Source of the DNA: JAPOXK01 sp965220315
GTDB lineage: Bacteria > Chloroflexota > Dehalococcoidia > Bin125
Direction of reading: 5' to 3'
Length of the DNA: 64,000 bases
Assembly: GCA_965220315.1 (NCBI GenBank)
Contig: CBDCPP010000001.1
Coordinates: 1,426,001 to 1,490,000, forward strand
Shown in pieces: positions 17,283 through 29,140 of this stretch. Every line of letters begins with the position of its first letter. The first letter of the stretch is position 1. A program made the position numbers and the translations under genes. The notes beneath the pieces were generated by a model. The model was not told the origin of the DNA. It saw only the letters and a program-made list of their open reading frames with translations, and did not search any database.

Positions 17283-17609
17283 ATGAATACGGAAGCCGCA
17301 GACCGCAATCCCGAAGAGCGCCCTGGAGCGAATCCGTACCACGTTCTCATTGGGCAATTAGTAGAACAACTCCACAGACAGGAAGGAGTTACTAGCGCTT
17401 GGCCGACCCTAGAGTTGGAAGCCCTATGTTTCATCATCGGATTTGAAAGCGTGGATAGAGCCCGTACCTTCATTTCACAGAACGGCTCGTCGGATGTACT
17501 TGCCTTTATGGGCTTCAACATGAAGCAGCAGGCCGCTTTATATCTTCTCAAAGACACGATCGCCGACGAAGCCAGTCGTCGGAAAGCTGGATTTAACATC
17601 AGTGGATAA
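17283..17609 (+). CDS. Hypothetical protein
   Basis: 108 residues, soluble and mixed alpha in appearance, with no motif I recognise. The ATG is preceded by GAGGAG at correct spacing (ATGAGGAGATGCC), which supports translation. The A+T content is higher than in the metabolic genes. The 3' end overlaps the convergent gene by 11 nt. It sits next to the transposase, so it is probably accessory DNA. Confidence 0.55.
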   Translation: MNTEAADRNPEERPGANPYHVLIGQLVEQLHRQEGVTSAWPTLELEALCFIIGFESVDRARTFISQNGSSDVLAFMGFNMKQQAALYLLKDTIADEASRRKAGFNISG

Positions 17610-17973
17610 CCAGCCCATGCGTGACGGCGTGGCAAGTTTCGCGTATAAGTCCCTTCGCGAAAGTAGGGTCAGCTTGCCTTCGCATTAGCCAGGATGCCAA
17701 GGGTGAAAGGATCTGGCGGAGACGAAGCTCGGTGACCGGATTCGCCACTGTCATGTGGTAGACAGCGCCGTTAAGCTTCGGGGCAGTATGCCGCACACCT
17801 ACCGAGGTATGTCGATCCAACTCAGCAAGCTCGTGCGCGCAATCATTAGATAAACGGTTGCCCCACCACTGGATGTCCTTAAGGAGAATGGGATCAGGCA
17901 TTCGATTATACGAATCACGTGCCCAAGTGATGTAGGCATCACAGTCCTCTTTGAGAAGCTCACGAGCAATCAA
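17599..17973 (-). CDS. Hypothetical protein
   Basis: 124 residues, helical and rich in Trp and His, without a recognised domain. The frame ends in the convergent neighbour. Composition is again A+T-richer than the core genes. It may be cargo of the same small accessory patch as the transposase and reverse transcriptase. Confidence 0.5.
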   Translation of the reverse strand: MIARELLKEDCDAYITWARDSYNRMPDPILLKDIQWWGNRLSNDCAHELAELDRHTSVGVRHTAPKLNGAVYHMTVANPVTELRLRQILSPLASWLMRRQADPTFAKGLIRETCHAVTHGLVIH

Positions 17974-18023
17974 ACATTTTCTCCATTAGTGTGTAAGTGA
18001 CTAGATATGCAATCCATTAATTG

Positions 18024-18055
18024 AGGAGGAGCTGGCCAAAAGGCCAGCTCCTCCT
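18024..18055. terminator. Perfect hairpin downstream of the 23S-tRNA-fMet unit
   Basis: A 14-bp perfect stem (AGGAGGAGCTGGCC with its complement) with an AAAA/TTTT loop. The plus side is followed by TTGTCTTATTT, the minus side by a weaker T-rich stretch. It lies just beyond the tRNA-fMet 3' end, so it most likely ends the rRNA transcript. It could also act on the other strand. Confidence 0.8.
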
Positions 18056-18064
18056 TGTCTTATT

Positions 18065-18139
<75 letters not shown>

Positions 18140-18205
18140 TCGCTCGAAAAGTGCACGAGCCAACAACATTCGCTGAAGGGGACACACTGCTAAAACCGCA
18201 GAATA

Positions 18206-21188
<2,983 letters not shown>

Positions 21189-21379
21189 TACTCTACGGTC
21201 TTAGCGTGTGCCACCTTCAGCTTGATGCGCGAGCCGTCACCGGCTGCGCATCATCAATGTCCACCATCGCAGGTGGAGTTACTTGCGCTCGTGCACTATT
21301 CGATTCTTAAGCTGCACCGCCGCCTGACCGGGCGGATAACGCAAATACCCGCTCCGACCGTTTGGTCGGCAACCGACAG

Positions 21380-21409
21380 AACATACGACCGGTTCCTGAC
21401 CGTTGTCAA
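21380..21409 (-). promoter_or_regulatory. Sigma70-type promoter of the 23S rRNA unit
   Basis: On the minus strand TTGACA (21404-21409) is followed after 18 bp by TATGTT (21380-21385), about 190 nt upstream of the mature 23S 5' end. A palindrome CCGACC-AAAC-GGTCGG (21355-21370) lies directly at the expected transcript start and may form a 5' leader hairpin or an operator. Confidence 0.7.
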
Positions 21410-21455
21410 GCAGCTGCCTGACAGCAACGGCAGCCCCGCCGCGGACCGGCACCAA

Positions 21456-22055
21456 TTACCCGTACCGCTCCTCCGCCCATGGCTCGCCGCGAATGTGATA
21501 GCCGTACATCTCCCAGAAGCCGGGACGATCCTCTGAGAGAAACTCCATCCCGCCCACCCACTTCGGACTCTTCCAGAAATAGAGCGACGGCACCACCAAT
21601 CGCATCGGGCCACCGTGCTCCTGCGCCAGGGGTTGTCCGTTGTGGCGCACGGCGAACATCGCGTGGTCGTCCGCAGCTAAATCCTCCAGCGTCAGGTTCG
21701 TGGTATAGCCACCGTAACAGTGGAACATGATCGCGGCAGTGGTGTGTTTCACGGCAATCCGGCTCAGGACATCCGTGAAGAGGACCCCTTCCCACTCGTT
21801 GTCGTACCGACTCCAGTGCGTAACACAATGGATATCATTAGTCCGGTTCGTGGTGCCGATCGCGAGGAACTCATCCCAAGACCATGTGACTTCACGCTCG
21901 ACGTCACCCCATACCCGGAATCGCCAGGATTCCTGGTCAATACGTGGCGCCGAACCGTAAGTCAGAACAGGCCAGTCCTCGGTCAGCCGTTGACCGGGTG
22001 GAAGACGCCTCTCGCCAGTCTCGAGCCGTGTCTGATGTTCCTCGTTGTACGTGAC
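21456..22055 (-). CDS. Sulfite-oxidase-like molybdopterin oxidoreductase, start codon unclear
   Basis: About 200 residues of the oxidoreductase molybdopterin-binding (YedY/SUOX-like) domain. Visible are RLPPGQRLTEDWPVL near the N-terminus, the molybdenum-ligand cysteine in NDIHCVTHWSRYDNEWEGV (Cys codon at 21825-21827), and the end motifs MRLVVPSLYFWKSPKWV and GYHIRGEPWAEERYG. The frame is open from TGA at 22080-22082 but has no ATG, GTG or TTG before a GTG at 21752, which would delete the cofactor site. AGGAG (22062-22066) sits 5-8 nt before GTC or ACG codons at 22055 and 22052, so a non-standard start or an upstream frameshift from the ATG near 22086 is possible. I place the start at 22055 by that site. 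Confidence 0.7.
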   Translation of the reverse strand, partial: VTYNEEHQTRLETGERRLPPGQRLTEDWPVLTYGSAPRIDQESWRFRVWGDVEREVTWSWDEFLAIGTTNRTNDIHCVTHWSRYDNEWEGVLFTDVLSRIAVKHTTAAIMFHCYGGYTTNLTLEDLAADDHAMFAVRHNGQPLAQEHGGPMRLVVPSLYFWKSPKWVGGMEFLSEDRPGFWEMYGYHIRGEPWAEERYG

Positions 22056-22152
22056 GGACGCTCCTAGCCTTAGACGCGATCATCGTAGGCGGGAGGTACG
22101 GAGCGGAGCAAACGTGGCAGGCGTCTGCGAACTCTTTTGTTAAGCTGGCAGG

Positions 22153-22758
22153 ATGAACAGCGAGATTGACGTTGTCGCTCGCACCACTCGCGCATCAACG
22201 GATCCTACGGAGAAGCGGAAGCGGCGGCCGCAGATTGGCCGTCGCGATCTCTGGCTCTTGGGGATCGTCGCAGCCTGGGTCGCATTCGACCAGATCACAA
22301 AGGCCATCGTCCGGGAATCGTTGGACCGCGGGGAGCACTGGGAGCTCGCATCATTCTTCCGCTTCTCGCATATCACCAACGACGGCGCTGCCTTCGGTCT
22401 GCTGGACAACATGAACACTCTCTTGGCCGTAACCACCGTCGTCGTGATCGTGGTCCTCGCCATCTACTACTTCGTACCCCCCCTAGACCATTGGTTGCCC
22501 CGTCTAGGGCTCGCGTTGATCCTGGGCGGCGCGCTGGGAAACCTGATCGATCGGCTCTACCAGGGGAGCGTGACCGACTTCATCAACTTCAGCTACTACC
22601 CCGCCTTCAATCTCGCCGATTCCGGGATCACGCTCGGTGTGATCGCGATCGCGGCCTCTCTCATCTTCTGGAGCGACTTAGGACGTGGCACCATTTCGAA
22701 ATCGCGTCCCGACGGCGCCCTCTCTCATCCTTCCGAGGACGGCGGGCCCGATTCGTGA
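22153..22758 (+). CDS. lspA: Lipoprotein signal peptidase II
   Basis: 201 residues with four membrane helices and the conserved boxes DQITK (46-50), NDGAAFG (76-82), GGALGNLIDR (125-134), and the catalytic aspartates Asp142 (VTDF) and Asp156 (LADSGI). It cleaves prolipoproteins at the lipobox Cys. Lipoproteins such as those at 15.7 and 43.3 kb would be substrates. It heads an operon with GTGA overlap to rluD. The N-terminal 30 residues are charged and longer than usual. Confidence 0.96.
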   Translation: MNSEIDVVARTTRASTDPTEKRKRRPQIGRRDLWLLGIVAAWVAFDQITKAIVRESLDRGEHWELASFFRFSHITNDGAAFGLLDNMNTLLAVTTVVVIVVLAIYYFVPPLDHWLPRLGLALILGGALGNLIDRLYQGSVTDFINFSYYPAFNLADSGITLGVIAIAASLIFWSDLGRGTISKSRPDGALSHPSEDGGPDS

Positions 22759-23783
22759 CGGATCCAGAGTTCGGAGCCGCGTGGAGCAGCGACCCGGCCG
22801 CCCTTCCTCCCACTGAATACCTGGTCGATCGTGAGGGCGAGCGCCTCGACGCCTTCATGGCTCGCCGCGTCGAGACGCTCTCACGCACAGCCGCACGCCG
22901 CCTCATCGAGAACGGGCACGTCCGCGTCGACGGGAGCCTGGAACGACCCAGCTGCCGCCTCGGCTTAGGATCGGCCGTGGTGGTCTGGCCAACTGCCCCC
23001 GCGAGGCTGCTCACCGAACCTGAGCCGATCCCGCTCGATGTGCTCTACGAAGATGCCTGGCTCATCGTGATCAACAAGCCGGCGGGGCTCGTTGTGCACC
23101 CCGCGCCGGGCCAGCCTGACGGAACGCTGGTCAACGCTCTACTCGCACATTGTCCCGATCTTGGCACGATCGGTGATGCCGTCCGCCCCGGATTGGTGCA
23201 TCGGTTGGACAAAGACACAACCGGCGTAATGATGGTCGCGAAGCAAGAACAAGCGCTGCGCCACTTACAGGACCAAATCAAGAGTCACACCGTGGAGAAG
23301 CGCTATCTCTGCGTAACGGCGGGCGTGCCGGACCCAGAGGTGGGCGCGATCGAAGCACCAATCGGACGCGACCGATCCGATCCAACGCGGATGGCAATCA
23401 TCGACGGCGGCAAGTCAGCCCGTACGGAGTACCGCGTGCTGGAGCGCTTCGCCGACGCGGCCCTGGTCGAAGCGCGCCTGATCACGGGTCGCACCCACCA
23501 GATCCGGTTACACATGGCCGCGCTCGGCCATCCCATCGTCGGTGATCACATGTACGGGATTCGGTCCGCCTTGATCGATCGACAAGCGCTGCACGCGACT
23601 GCGCTAGGCTTCCGTCACCCACACGATGAGCGCGAACTCCACTTCAAGGCGCCTTTACCGGCAGACATGCAATCACTGATCGCCGTTATACGAGAGCGAC
23701 CCCCTATCCCCACCGCAGCATTGCGCCCCAGCGCCCCGCGATCCGCGCGTTTAACACGCCACCGCGCCCGGCACGTCCGTTGA
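22755..23783 (+). CDS. rluD: RluA/RluD-family 23S rRNA pseudouridine synthase
   Basis: 342 residues from the GTG at 22755, overlapping the lspA stop by 4 nt. The S4 RNA-binding domain is around 20-80, and the catalytic Asp is 152 in HRLDKDTTG. The downstream GRTHQIRLHMAALGHPIVGD box is intact. It modifies 23S helix 69 in well-studied members, and specificity here is inferred. The longer frame back to 22491 lies inside lspA and is not used. The C-terminal 30 residues are Arg/Pro-rich. Confidence 0.92.
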   Translation: MTDPEFGAAWSSDPAALPPTEYLVDREGERLDAFMARRVETLSRTAARRLIENGHVRVDGSLERPSCRLGLGSAVVVWPTAPARLLTEPEPIPLDVLYEDAWLIVINKPAGLVVHPAPGQPDGTLVNALLAHCPDLGTIGDAVRPGLVHRLDKDTTGVMMVAKQEQALRHLQDQIKSHTVEKRYLCVTAGVPDPEVGAIEAPIGRDRSDPTRMAIIDGGKSARTEYRVLERFADAALVEARLITGRTHQIRLHMAALGHPIVGDHMYGIRSALIDRQALHATALGFRHPHDERELHFKAPLPADMQSLIAVIRERPPIPTAALRPSAPRSARLTRHRARHVR

Positions 23784-25258
23784 GCGTCCGCGTCCGCTAC
23801 GCGCCCAGCCCCACCGGGGAGCCCCACGTTGGCAATCTGCGCAGCGCAATGTTCAATTGGCTCCTAGCACGCCGACATGGCGGCAGCTTCATCGTCCGTA
23901 TTGAGGACACTGATCAAAATCGTAAAGTAGAGGGCAGCGTCGCCCAGACGCTAGACGCCTTGCGCTGGCTAGGACTCGACTGGGACGAGGGGCCGGAGGC
24001 CGGCGGGGCATTCGGACCCTATTACCAGTCTCAACGATTGGCTCGCTACCACGAGGCCGCCGACCGCCTCCTTGCCGCGCGCGCGGCCTACACCTGTACC
24101 TGCACGCCGCAACGTCTGACGGCGCTGCGCACGGCGCAGCAACAGCGTAAGCAACCACCAGGCTACGACGGCCGCTGCCGCAAGCTCTCTCCGCAGGAGC
24201 GGACTCGGGAGCGGGAAGCAGCGGGCTCGCACGTAGTTCGCTTCGCGATGCCTGAAGCAGGGGAGACCCTCGTCACAGACGCGGTGCGGGGCCAGGTGCG
24301 GTTTGAAAACACGCTCCTAGACGACTTCGTGATTCTCAAGAGCGATGGTTTCCCCACCTATCACTTGGCCAACGTTGTCGACGACGCGGCCATGGAAATC
24401 TCACACGTGCTGCGGGCGGAAGAATGGCTCCCCAGCACACCGCGCCACTTACAGCTCTACCGGGCGCTGGAGCTAACGCCGCCGCTCTTCGCCCATCTGC
24501 CGATCATCCTAGGCGCGGACGGCGGCAAGCTGAGCAAGCGGCACGGAGCCACGAGCATCGCCGACTACCGCGCGGAAGGCTATCTGCCCGAGGCGATGCT
24601 CAACTTCATGGCCCTCCTCGGCTGGTCCCTCGACGACAAGACCACCTACCTCTCGCGGGCGGATCTGGTAGCCGGGTTCACGCTTGAGCGTGTCGGCAAA
24701 ACGGGTGCTACTTTCGATCTCGATCGCCTCGAAGCCATGAACGGGCACTACGTGCGCGCGTTGCCTCCAGATCAGTTCGCGGAGCGCCTGCGCCCCTGGC
24801 TGGAGGATGGTCTGCCCCCTTCGGTTACACGCCCGCTGGACGGCGCGCGGCTCCGGACGATTGGGCCGCTGGTTCAAGAACGGATCAAGCGGCTGACAGA
24901 GGTGGTTGATCTCACCGACTTCTTCTTTCTGGAAGAACCGCTGTCCTACCGGAACAAAGATCTGATGGGCAAAGGTTTCCGCGACAATCCCTCAGGCGCG
25001 CTGCACGCGCTGGAGGCCACGCGCGCAACCCTGGCGCACCTCTCTATCTGGGACGCCGAGGCGATCGAGAGCGCGCTGCGCGCCCTCGCGGACCGCTTGG
25101 AACGCAAGCCCGGCCATCTCTTCACACCGATCCGCGTGGCGGCGACCGGCAAGACGGCTGCGCCGCCACTCTTCGAGACGCTCGCCCTCATCGGCCGCCA
25201 GCAAACCGCGGAGCGCCTCGACGCCGCCGCAGAGCGGCTCGCTCGTCCGGATGACTAA
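23780..25258 (+). CDS. gltX: Glutamyl-tRNA synthetase
   Basis: 492 residues, normal length. HIGH-like motif (PHVGN, 15-19) and KMSKS-like KLSKRHG (250-256) are present, with the class I catalytic core and anticodon-binding helices behind. The TTG start overlaps the rluD stop (TTGA), completing a tightly coupled three-gene operon. It charges the two tRNA-Glu genes in this window and possibly tRNA-Gln (33.2 kb) if Gln is made by transamidation, which cannot be judged here. Confidence 0.96.
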   Translation: MSVRVRYAPSPTGEPHVGNLRSAMFNWLLARRHGGSFIVRIEDTDQNRKVEGSVAQTLDALRWLGLDWDEGPEAGGAFGPYYQSQRLARYHEAADRLLAARAAYTCTCTPQRLTALRTAQQQRKQPPGYDGRCRKLSPQERTREREAAGSHVVRFAMPEAGETLVTDAVRGQVRFENTLLDDFVILKSDGFPTYHLANVVDDAAMEISHVLRAEEWLPSTPRHLQLYRALELTPPLFAHLPIILGADGGKLSKRHGATSIADYRAEGYLPEAMLNFMALLGWSLDDKTTYLSRADLVAGFTLERVGKTGATFDLDRLEAMNGHYVRALPPDQFAERLRPWLEDGLPPSVTRPLDGARLRTIGPLVQERIKRLTEVVDLTDFFFLEEPLSYRNKDLMGKGFRDNPSGALHALEATRATLAHLSIWDAEAIESALRALADRLERKPGHLFTPIRVAATGKTAAPPLFETLALIGRQQTAERLDAAAERLARPDD

Positions 25259-25369
25259 CTCGTCAGAAGATGAAGCAGCGCAACGGAGCGCTGCTGGAAC
25301 CGGCCATCTCTACATAGCAGTGGAACGCCGAAGAAGACGCTAACACGCGCCCGTATCGACTGCCTGCGA

Positions 25370-26749
25370 CTAGATCAAGCCGCTCACCCGCACGTGCTCC
25401 AGCGTGTCGTCTAAAGCCCCTTCAAGAGCATCAAATAGCACATCGATCTCGGACTCTTCGATGATCAGCGGTGGGCAGAACGCGATCCGTTTCCCTGCGC
25501 AGGGCCGCAGAATCACGCCACGGCGCAGCACGGCATCGCCGCAGTAATTCGCCACCTCCGGATCGAAGTTCTCCTTGCTGTCCTTGTCCTTCACCAGCTC
25601 CACTCCGCCGATCAAGCCGACGCCCTGCGCTTCGCCCACCAGCGGATGGGCCGCCAGTGCCTGCAGGCGCTCCTGGGCCCGACCAGACACTGTCCGCACG
25701 TGCGCGCCGATGTCCATCTCGTCGTAAACCTTCAGCGTCTCCACAGCGACTGCCGCCGGGACGGGGTGGCCAGAGTACGTGAACCCTGTCGCCAGCATCG
25801 AATTCTCGATGCTGAACTCGCGGATCGGCCCATACACCTTCTCGTTGAGCAGCACAGCGGAGATCGGCAAGTACGCGGACGATAGCGCTTTGGCCGTAAT
25901 CATGATGTCCGGCTCGATCCCAAACGTCTCGCACGCAAAGGTGTTACCGGTCCGGTGGAAGCCGGTGATCACTTCGTCCGCGACCATCAACACGTCGTAC
26001 TTGCGCAGCACCGCCTGGACTTTCTCAAAGTAGGTGCGCGGCGGCACGACTGCGCCACCGGCGCCCATGACCGGCTCAGCGACGAACGCCGCTACCGTCT
26101 CCGGCCCTTGCTCAATGATCAGCTGCTCCAGCTCGGCGGCGCGGCGGCTGGCGAACATCTCTTCGGACTCCCCCGCCTCCGCGTAGCGATAGTGGTGATG
26201 GCTGCCGGTGTGTATGACGTTCGCGATGGGGAGATCAAAACCCTTGTGCATCAGCGGCAAGCCTGTCAGGGAGCCCGAGGAAACCGCGATCCCGTGATAG
26301 CCACCCTCACGCGCGATGATCTTCTTCTTCTCGGGCTTCCCGCGCGCATTGTTGTAGTACCAAACGAACTTGATCATATGGTCGTTCGCCTCGGAGCCCG
26401 AGTTCGCGAACCACACCTTGGACATCGGCACCGGCGCGATCGCGAGCAAGCGCTCGGCCAGCTCGATCGCGGCGAAATTCGAGCGGCCTAGAAACGTATG
26501 GTACGTAGGCAGCTTCCGCATCTGCTTGATGACGGCTTGGATCAACCGCTCGTTGTCGAATCCGAGCGATGTCGACCACAAACCGGCCATGCCCTCCAAG
26601 TACTCGTTGCCATCGCTATCGCGGACGTAGCACCCGCGCCCTTCCTCAATAATGAGCGGGCCTTCCTCCTCCATCGTGAGGATGTTCGTCATCGGGTGCA
26701 GCAGCGACTCGACATCGCTCGCGTGCGGGGTTTCGAGTGTCGTGACCAT
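25370..26749 (-). CDS. Class III (omega) aminotransferase
   Basis: 459 residues, PLP-dependent fold type I. The PLP lysine is Lys287 (MITAKALSSAYLP), Asp258 (VADEVITGF) binds the pyridine nitrogen, and GSEAND and EGGYHG boxes are present. The overall pattern is closest to beta-alanine:pyruvate or other omega-amino acid:pyruvate transaminases. The amino donor is unknown. It is 68 bp downstream of the hydantoinase B gene on the same strand, so pyrimidine or hydantoin-derived beta-amino acids are a reasonable but unproven substrate idea. Confidence 0.9.
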   Translation of the reverse strand: MVTTLETPHASDVESLLHPMTNILTMEEEGPLIIEEGRGCYVRDSDGNEYLEGMAGLWSTSLGFDNERLIQAVIKQMRKLPTYHTFLGRSNFAAIELAERLLAIAPVPMSKVWFANSGSEANDHMIKFVWYYNNARGKPEKKKIIAREGGYHGIAVSSGSLTGLPLMHKGFDLPIANVIHTGSHHHYRYAEAGESEEMFASRRAAELEQLIIEQGPETVAAFVAEPVMGAGGAVVPPRTYFEKVQAVLRKYDVLMVADEVITGFHRTGNTFACETFGIEPDIMITAKALSSAYLPISAVLLNEKVYGPIREFSIENSMLATGFTYSGHPVPAAVAVETLKVYDEMDIGAHVRTVSGRAQERLQALAAHPLVGEAQGVGLIGGVELVKDKDSKENFDPEVANYCGDAVLRRGVILRPCAGKRIAFCPPLIIEESEIDVLFDALEGALDDTLEHVRVSGLI

Positions 26750-26817
26750 GGAGACCTCCCCGGATACTCAGGAGCACGATGAGTCTATCGCACGGCGCCG
26801 ACGAGCGAACCAGATCG

Positions 26818-28599
26818 CTAGGAGGCTGCGCGCATCTCCTCGCGCAAGCTCGCCGTCGCAGCGGCATCCACTTCGTACTCCAGGCGGCGCGGATCGATCG
26901 CCCGTACAACCACCCCATACTGCGACCGCGCCGCCGCCAAGGAGAGATACTCGTCGCGGATGTCCTCAATGACCGCCTCTACCGAGCGCTCCAGAGGATC
27001 ATCGTAGCCGCCGCCCCCAGCAGACCAGAAGGCGACGGTCTCGCCCGGCGCGATCGGCGAACCGGAGCAGAAAATGCCAATATTCCGCTCCTGCTCCGAG
27101 CCCTTGTTCACCACCAATCCCGCTAGCGCGCCCGGCCCGCCCCCAAAAGCGCCGGGGGGACCGAAGACCTCCCGATCACCGATGCAAGAGAGCGTGCCCG
27201 GCGCGTAGGGAAACTCCATCAGTTGATCTAAGGCGAGGCCGCCTCGCGTGCGCCCCGCACCGCCCGAGTCCTGCCCTATCTGGTAGCGACGCCAGAGCAT
27301 CGGATAGCGCCGCTCTTGGATCTCGCAGGGGATGCTCTGAGTGCCGCCGGAGTAAGCAGAGGCAACGGCATTGGGGCCGTCCGCGTACTTCGTCGCACCC
27401 CAGCCGCCGAAGCTCCACACATAGTTGATGAAGTCCGCCTCAAAACCCGGACGCCGATCGCTGCCAGCGAAGATCGTGTTGAGGATGCTGTAAGGAACAG
27501 CGACACCCCGCTCCGGAGAAGCCTTTGTGAGCGCTTGCATGGTGGCGCTGATGACCATCTCCATGCTGGTCGCGGCGAGACCGGAAACCGCCACCGGCGG
27601 CTGCGCCCAGACGATCGAGCCGCGTTTCGCGACGATCTCCATCGTCCGCATCACGCCGGCGTTCATCGGCATTGGCGGCAGGATGGAGGCCGTAGCGATG
27701 AAGATGCCCGAAGTGGTCGCGGCGATCGTGCAGTTGATCGCTGCTTGTGCGGCGCTGTCGCTCTCGCTGAAGTCGAAAATGGCGTGGTCGCCTTCGATCG
27801 TAAGCTTCAGCCGGATCGCGACCGGCTCCCCCGTATAGACATCCATGTCGATCTGGTCTTCGCCCTCGTAGACACCGTCGGGTATCGCCGACCAGGAAGC
27901 GCGGGCGAGGCGCTCGGAGTGGTTCTGCACCTCCTCCATCGATTGCATTATCTGTTCGAGGCCATACTTGGCGATCGCAGCCCGGACGCGCGTGGCGCCG
28001 ACGTTGACCGCAGCAACCTGCGCATTCAGGTCGCCGTTGCGCTCCCAGCCTTCGCGCATGTTGGCGAGCAAGATCTGAAGCACATCATGATTGAGGACTC
28101 CCTCACGAAAGATACGCAGGGCGGGGATGCGAATCCCTTCCTCGAAGTGCGTGCGGGCGCGCGAATTCAGCGATCCCGGCAAGATCCCGCCAACGTCTGA
28201 CCAATGCGCGGTCGAGGTGGCGAATCCGACCAATCCACCCTCGTAGAAAAGGGGCTTCACCAGGTGGACATCGTTGCAGTGCGTACTCGCGACGTAGGGA
28301 TCGTTGATCAGATAGATATCCCCATCCTTCATATTTTCGAGACCGATCGCGCGCACCACCTCGGGGACCGTCAGCTGCGTGATCCCCACGAAGGCCGGCA
28401 GATCGAACTCGCCCTGCGAGACAAGCTTGCCGTGCCGGTCGTAGAGCGAGGCGGAGAAGTCGTGCCCCTCGTTCACAACCGTCGAATACGCCGTCTTCAC
28501 GACAACGAGCGACATCTCGTTACAGATCGCGTTGAACGCGTTACGCATGATCTCGAATGCGACCGGATCGACGACTGCTTGCGGGCTTGAATCGGACAC
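26818..28599 (-). CDS. Hydantoinase B/oxoprolinase subunit (HyuB family)
   Basis: 593 residues from the GTG at 28599, which follows AGGAG. The open frame continues upstream through the tRNA-Glu gene and is not translated there. Family features include DPVAFEIMRNAF at the N-terminus, YLINDPYVASTHCNDVHL, and the Gly-rich GGGGYDDP near the end. The ATP-dependent hydrolysis of hydantoins or 5-oxoproline needs the HyuA subunit, and no hyuA is next to it, so this is an orphan beta subunit within the window. Confidence 0.9.
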   Translation of the reverse strand: MSDSSPQAVVDPVAFEIMRNAFNAICNEMSLVVVKTAYSTVVNEGHDFSASLYDRHGKLVSQGEFDLPAFVGITQLTVPEVVRAIGLENMKDGDIYLINDPYVASTHCNDVHLVKPLFYEGGLVGFATSTAHWSDVGGILPGSLNSRARTHFEEGIRIPALRIFREGVLNHDVLQILLANMREGWERNGDLNAQVAAVNVGATRVRAAIAKYGLEQIMQSMEEVQNHSERLARASWSAIPDGVYEGEDQIDMDVYTGEPVAIRLKLTIEGDHAIFDFSESDSAAQAAINCTIAATTSGIFIATASILPPMPMNAGVMRTMEIVAKRGSIVWAQPPVAVSGLAATSMEMVISATMQALTKASPERGVAVPYSILNTIFAGSDRRPGFEADFINYVWSFGGWGATKYADGPNAVASAYSGGTQSIPCEIQERRYPMLWRRYQIGQDSGGAGRTRGGLALDQLMEFPYAPGTLSCIGDREVFGPPGAFGGGPGALAGLVVNKGSEQERNIGIFCSGSPIAPGETVAFWSAGGGGYDDPLERSVEAVIEDIRDEYLSLAAARSQYGVVVRAIDPRRLEYEVDAAATASLREEMRAAS

Positions 28600-28719
28600 A
28601 GTGGCGCTCCTCAAGTCTGTAAAGCGAACCGGGCTCGCAGCATAGATCAGAGGTCCGGACTCGCGTCGCCTCGGCCCGCTGAGCCAGCTCCGCTGAGCGA
28701 TCCGCAACAGCCGGTACGC

Positions 28720-28749
28720 AAAAAAGCGGCTCCCCTGAGGGGAGCCGCT
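28720..28749 (-). terminator. Intrinsic terminator of tRNA-Glu(CTC)
   Basis: On the minus strand an 11-bp perfect GC-rich stem (AGCGGCTCCCC and complement, loop TCA) is followed by six T. It lies 8 nt beyond the tRNA 3' end, and isolates the tRNA from the hydantoinase gene. Confidence 0.9.
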
Positions 28750-28757
28750 GCGTCCGC

Positions 28758-28834
28758 TGGTAGCGCATGCGGGATTCGAACCCGCGATCTCCGCCTTGAG
28801 AGGGCGGTGTCCTGGGCCACTAGACGAATGCGCC
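28758..28834 (-). tRNA. tRNA-Glu (anticodon CTC)
   Basis: The cloverleaf is complete: acceptor GGCGCAT with ATGCGCT (G1:U72 wobble), anticodon stem CCGCC/GGCGG with loop CTCTCAA, T arm GCGGG-TTCGAAT-CCCGC, encoded CCA. It is a second Glu isoacceptor beside TTC at 11.3 kb. Confidence 0.95.
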
Positions 28835-28870
28835 GTGCCCTTGCCAGCGCATCCCACGCTGGCCCCACCG

Positions 28871-28927
28871 TGGCGGGGACGGAGGATTCGAACCCCCGCT
28901 GACTGATCCAGAGGATCGGGTCCCCGC
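28871..28927 (-). other. Degenerate tRNA-Gln-like element lacking a D arm
   Basis: The 3' part matches the tRNA-Gln at 33188-33261 closely (about 40 of 44 positions from the anticodon loop CTCTGGA to the CCA), including an intact T arm. The 5' half is not tRNA: instead GCGGGGAC pairs perfectly with GTCCCCGC over 8 bp, giving an acceptor-like stem, T arm and a short GATCC/GATCC-complement hairpin in about 57 nt. One base before CCA is missing relative to a normal tRNA. It could be a broken tRNA copy, an old integration scar, or a leader hairpin. Confidence 0.45.
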
Positions 28928-29140
28928 GTCAGGCTATCAAACCCGAAGGGCACCCTCCAGCCGGGCTATCACTGTTCCCGTCGCGCGCGGCTCAGTGGAT
29001 CGCACTAGCCTTGTGGCTCCCCGCGTCCACCCGGCGACGTGAAAACCCCAGCGCTGGTGATCGCGGGACTCCGGGTCCTCCCGCCAGTCATTGCGCGCCT
29101 CGGCGTGACAGCCGAAGATGCGCTGCGGAGCGGCGCTGCG

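Noticed and set aside
18140..18205. 5S rRNA between 23S and tRNA-fMet
   Set aside because: Only about 65 nt, and these form the 3' arm of the processing stem.
22491..22754. Longer N-terminus of RluD
   Set aside because: This part of the frame lies within lspA and is not S4-like. The GTG at 22755 overlapping the lspA stop is the natural start.
28871..28985. Possible tRNA-Sec gene
   Set aside because: Tempting because of the ftrB TGA, but no UCA anticodon loop, no long variable arm and a 3' half that matches tRNA-Gln.
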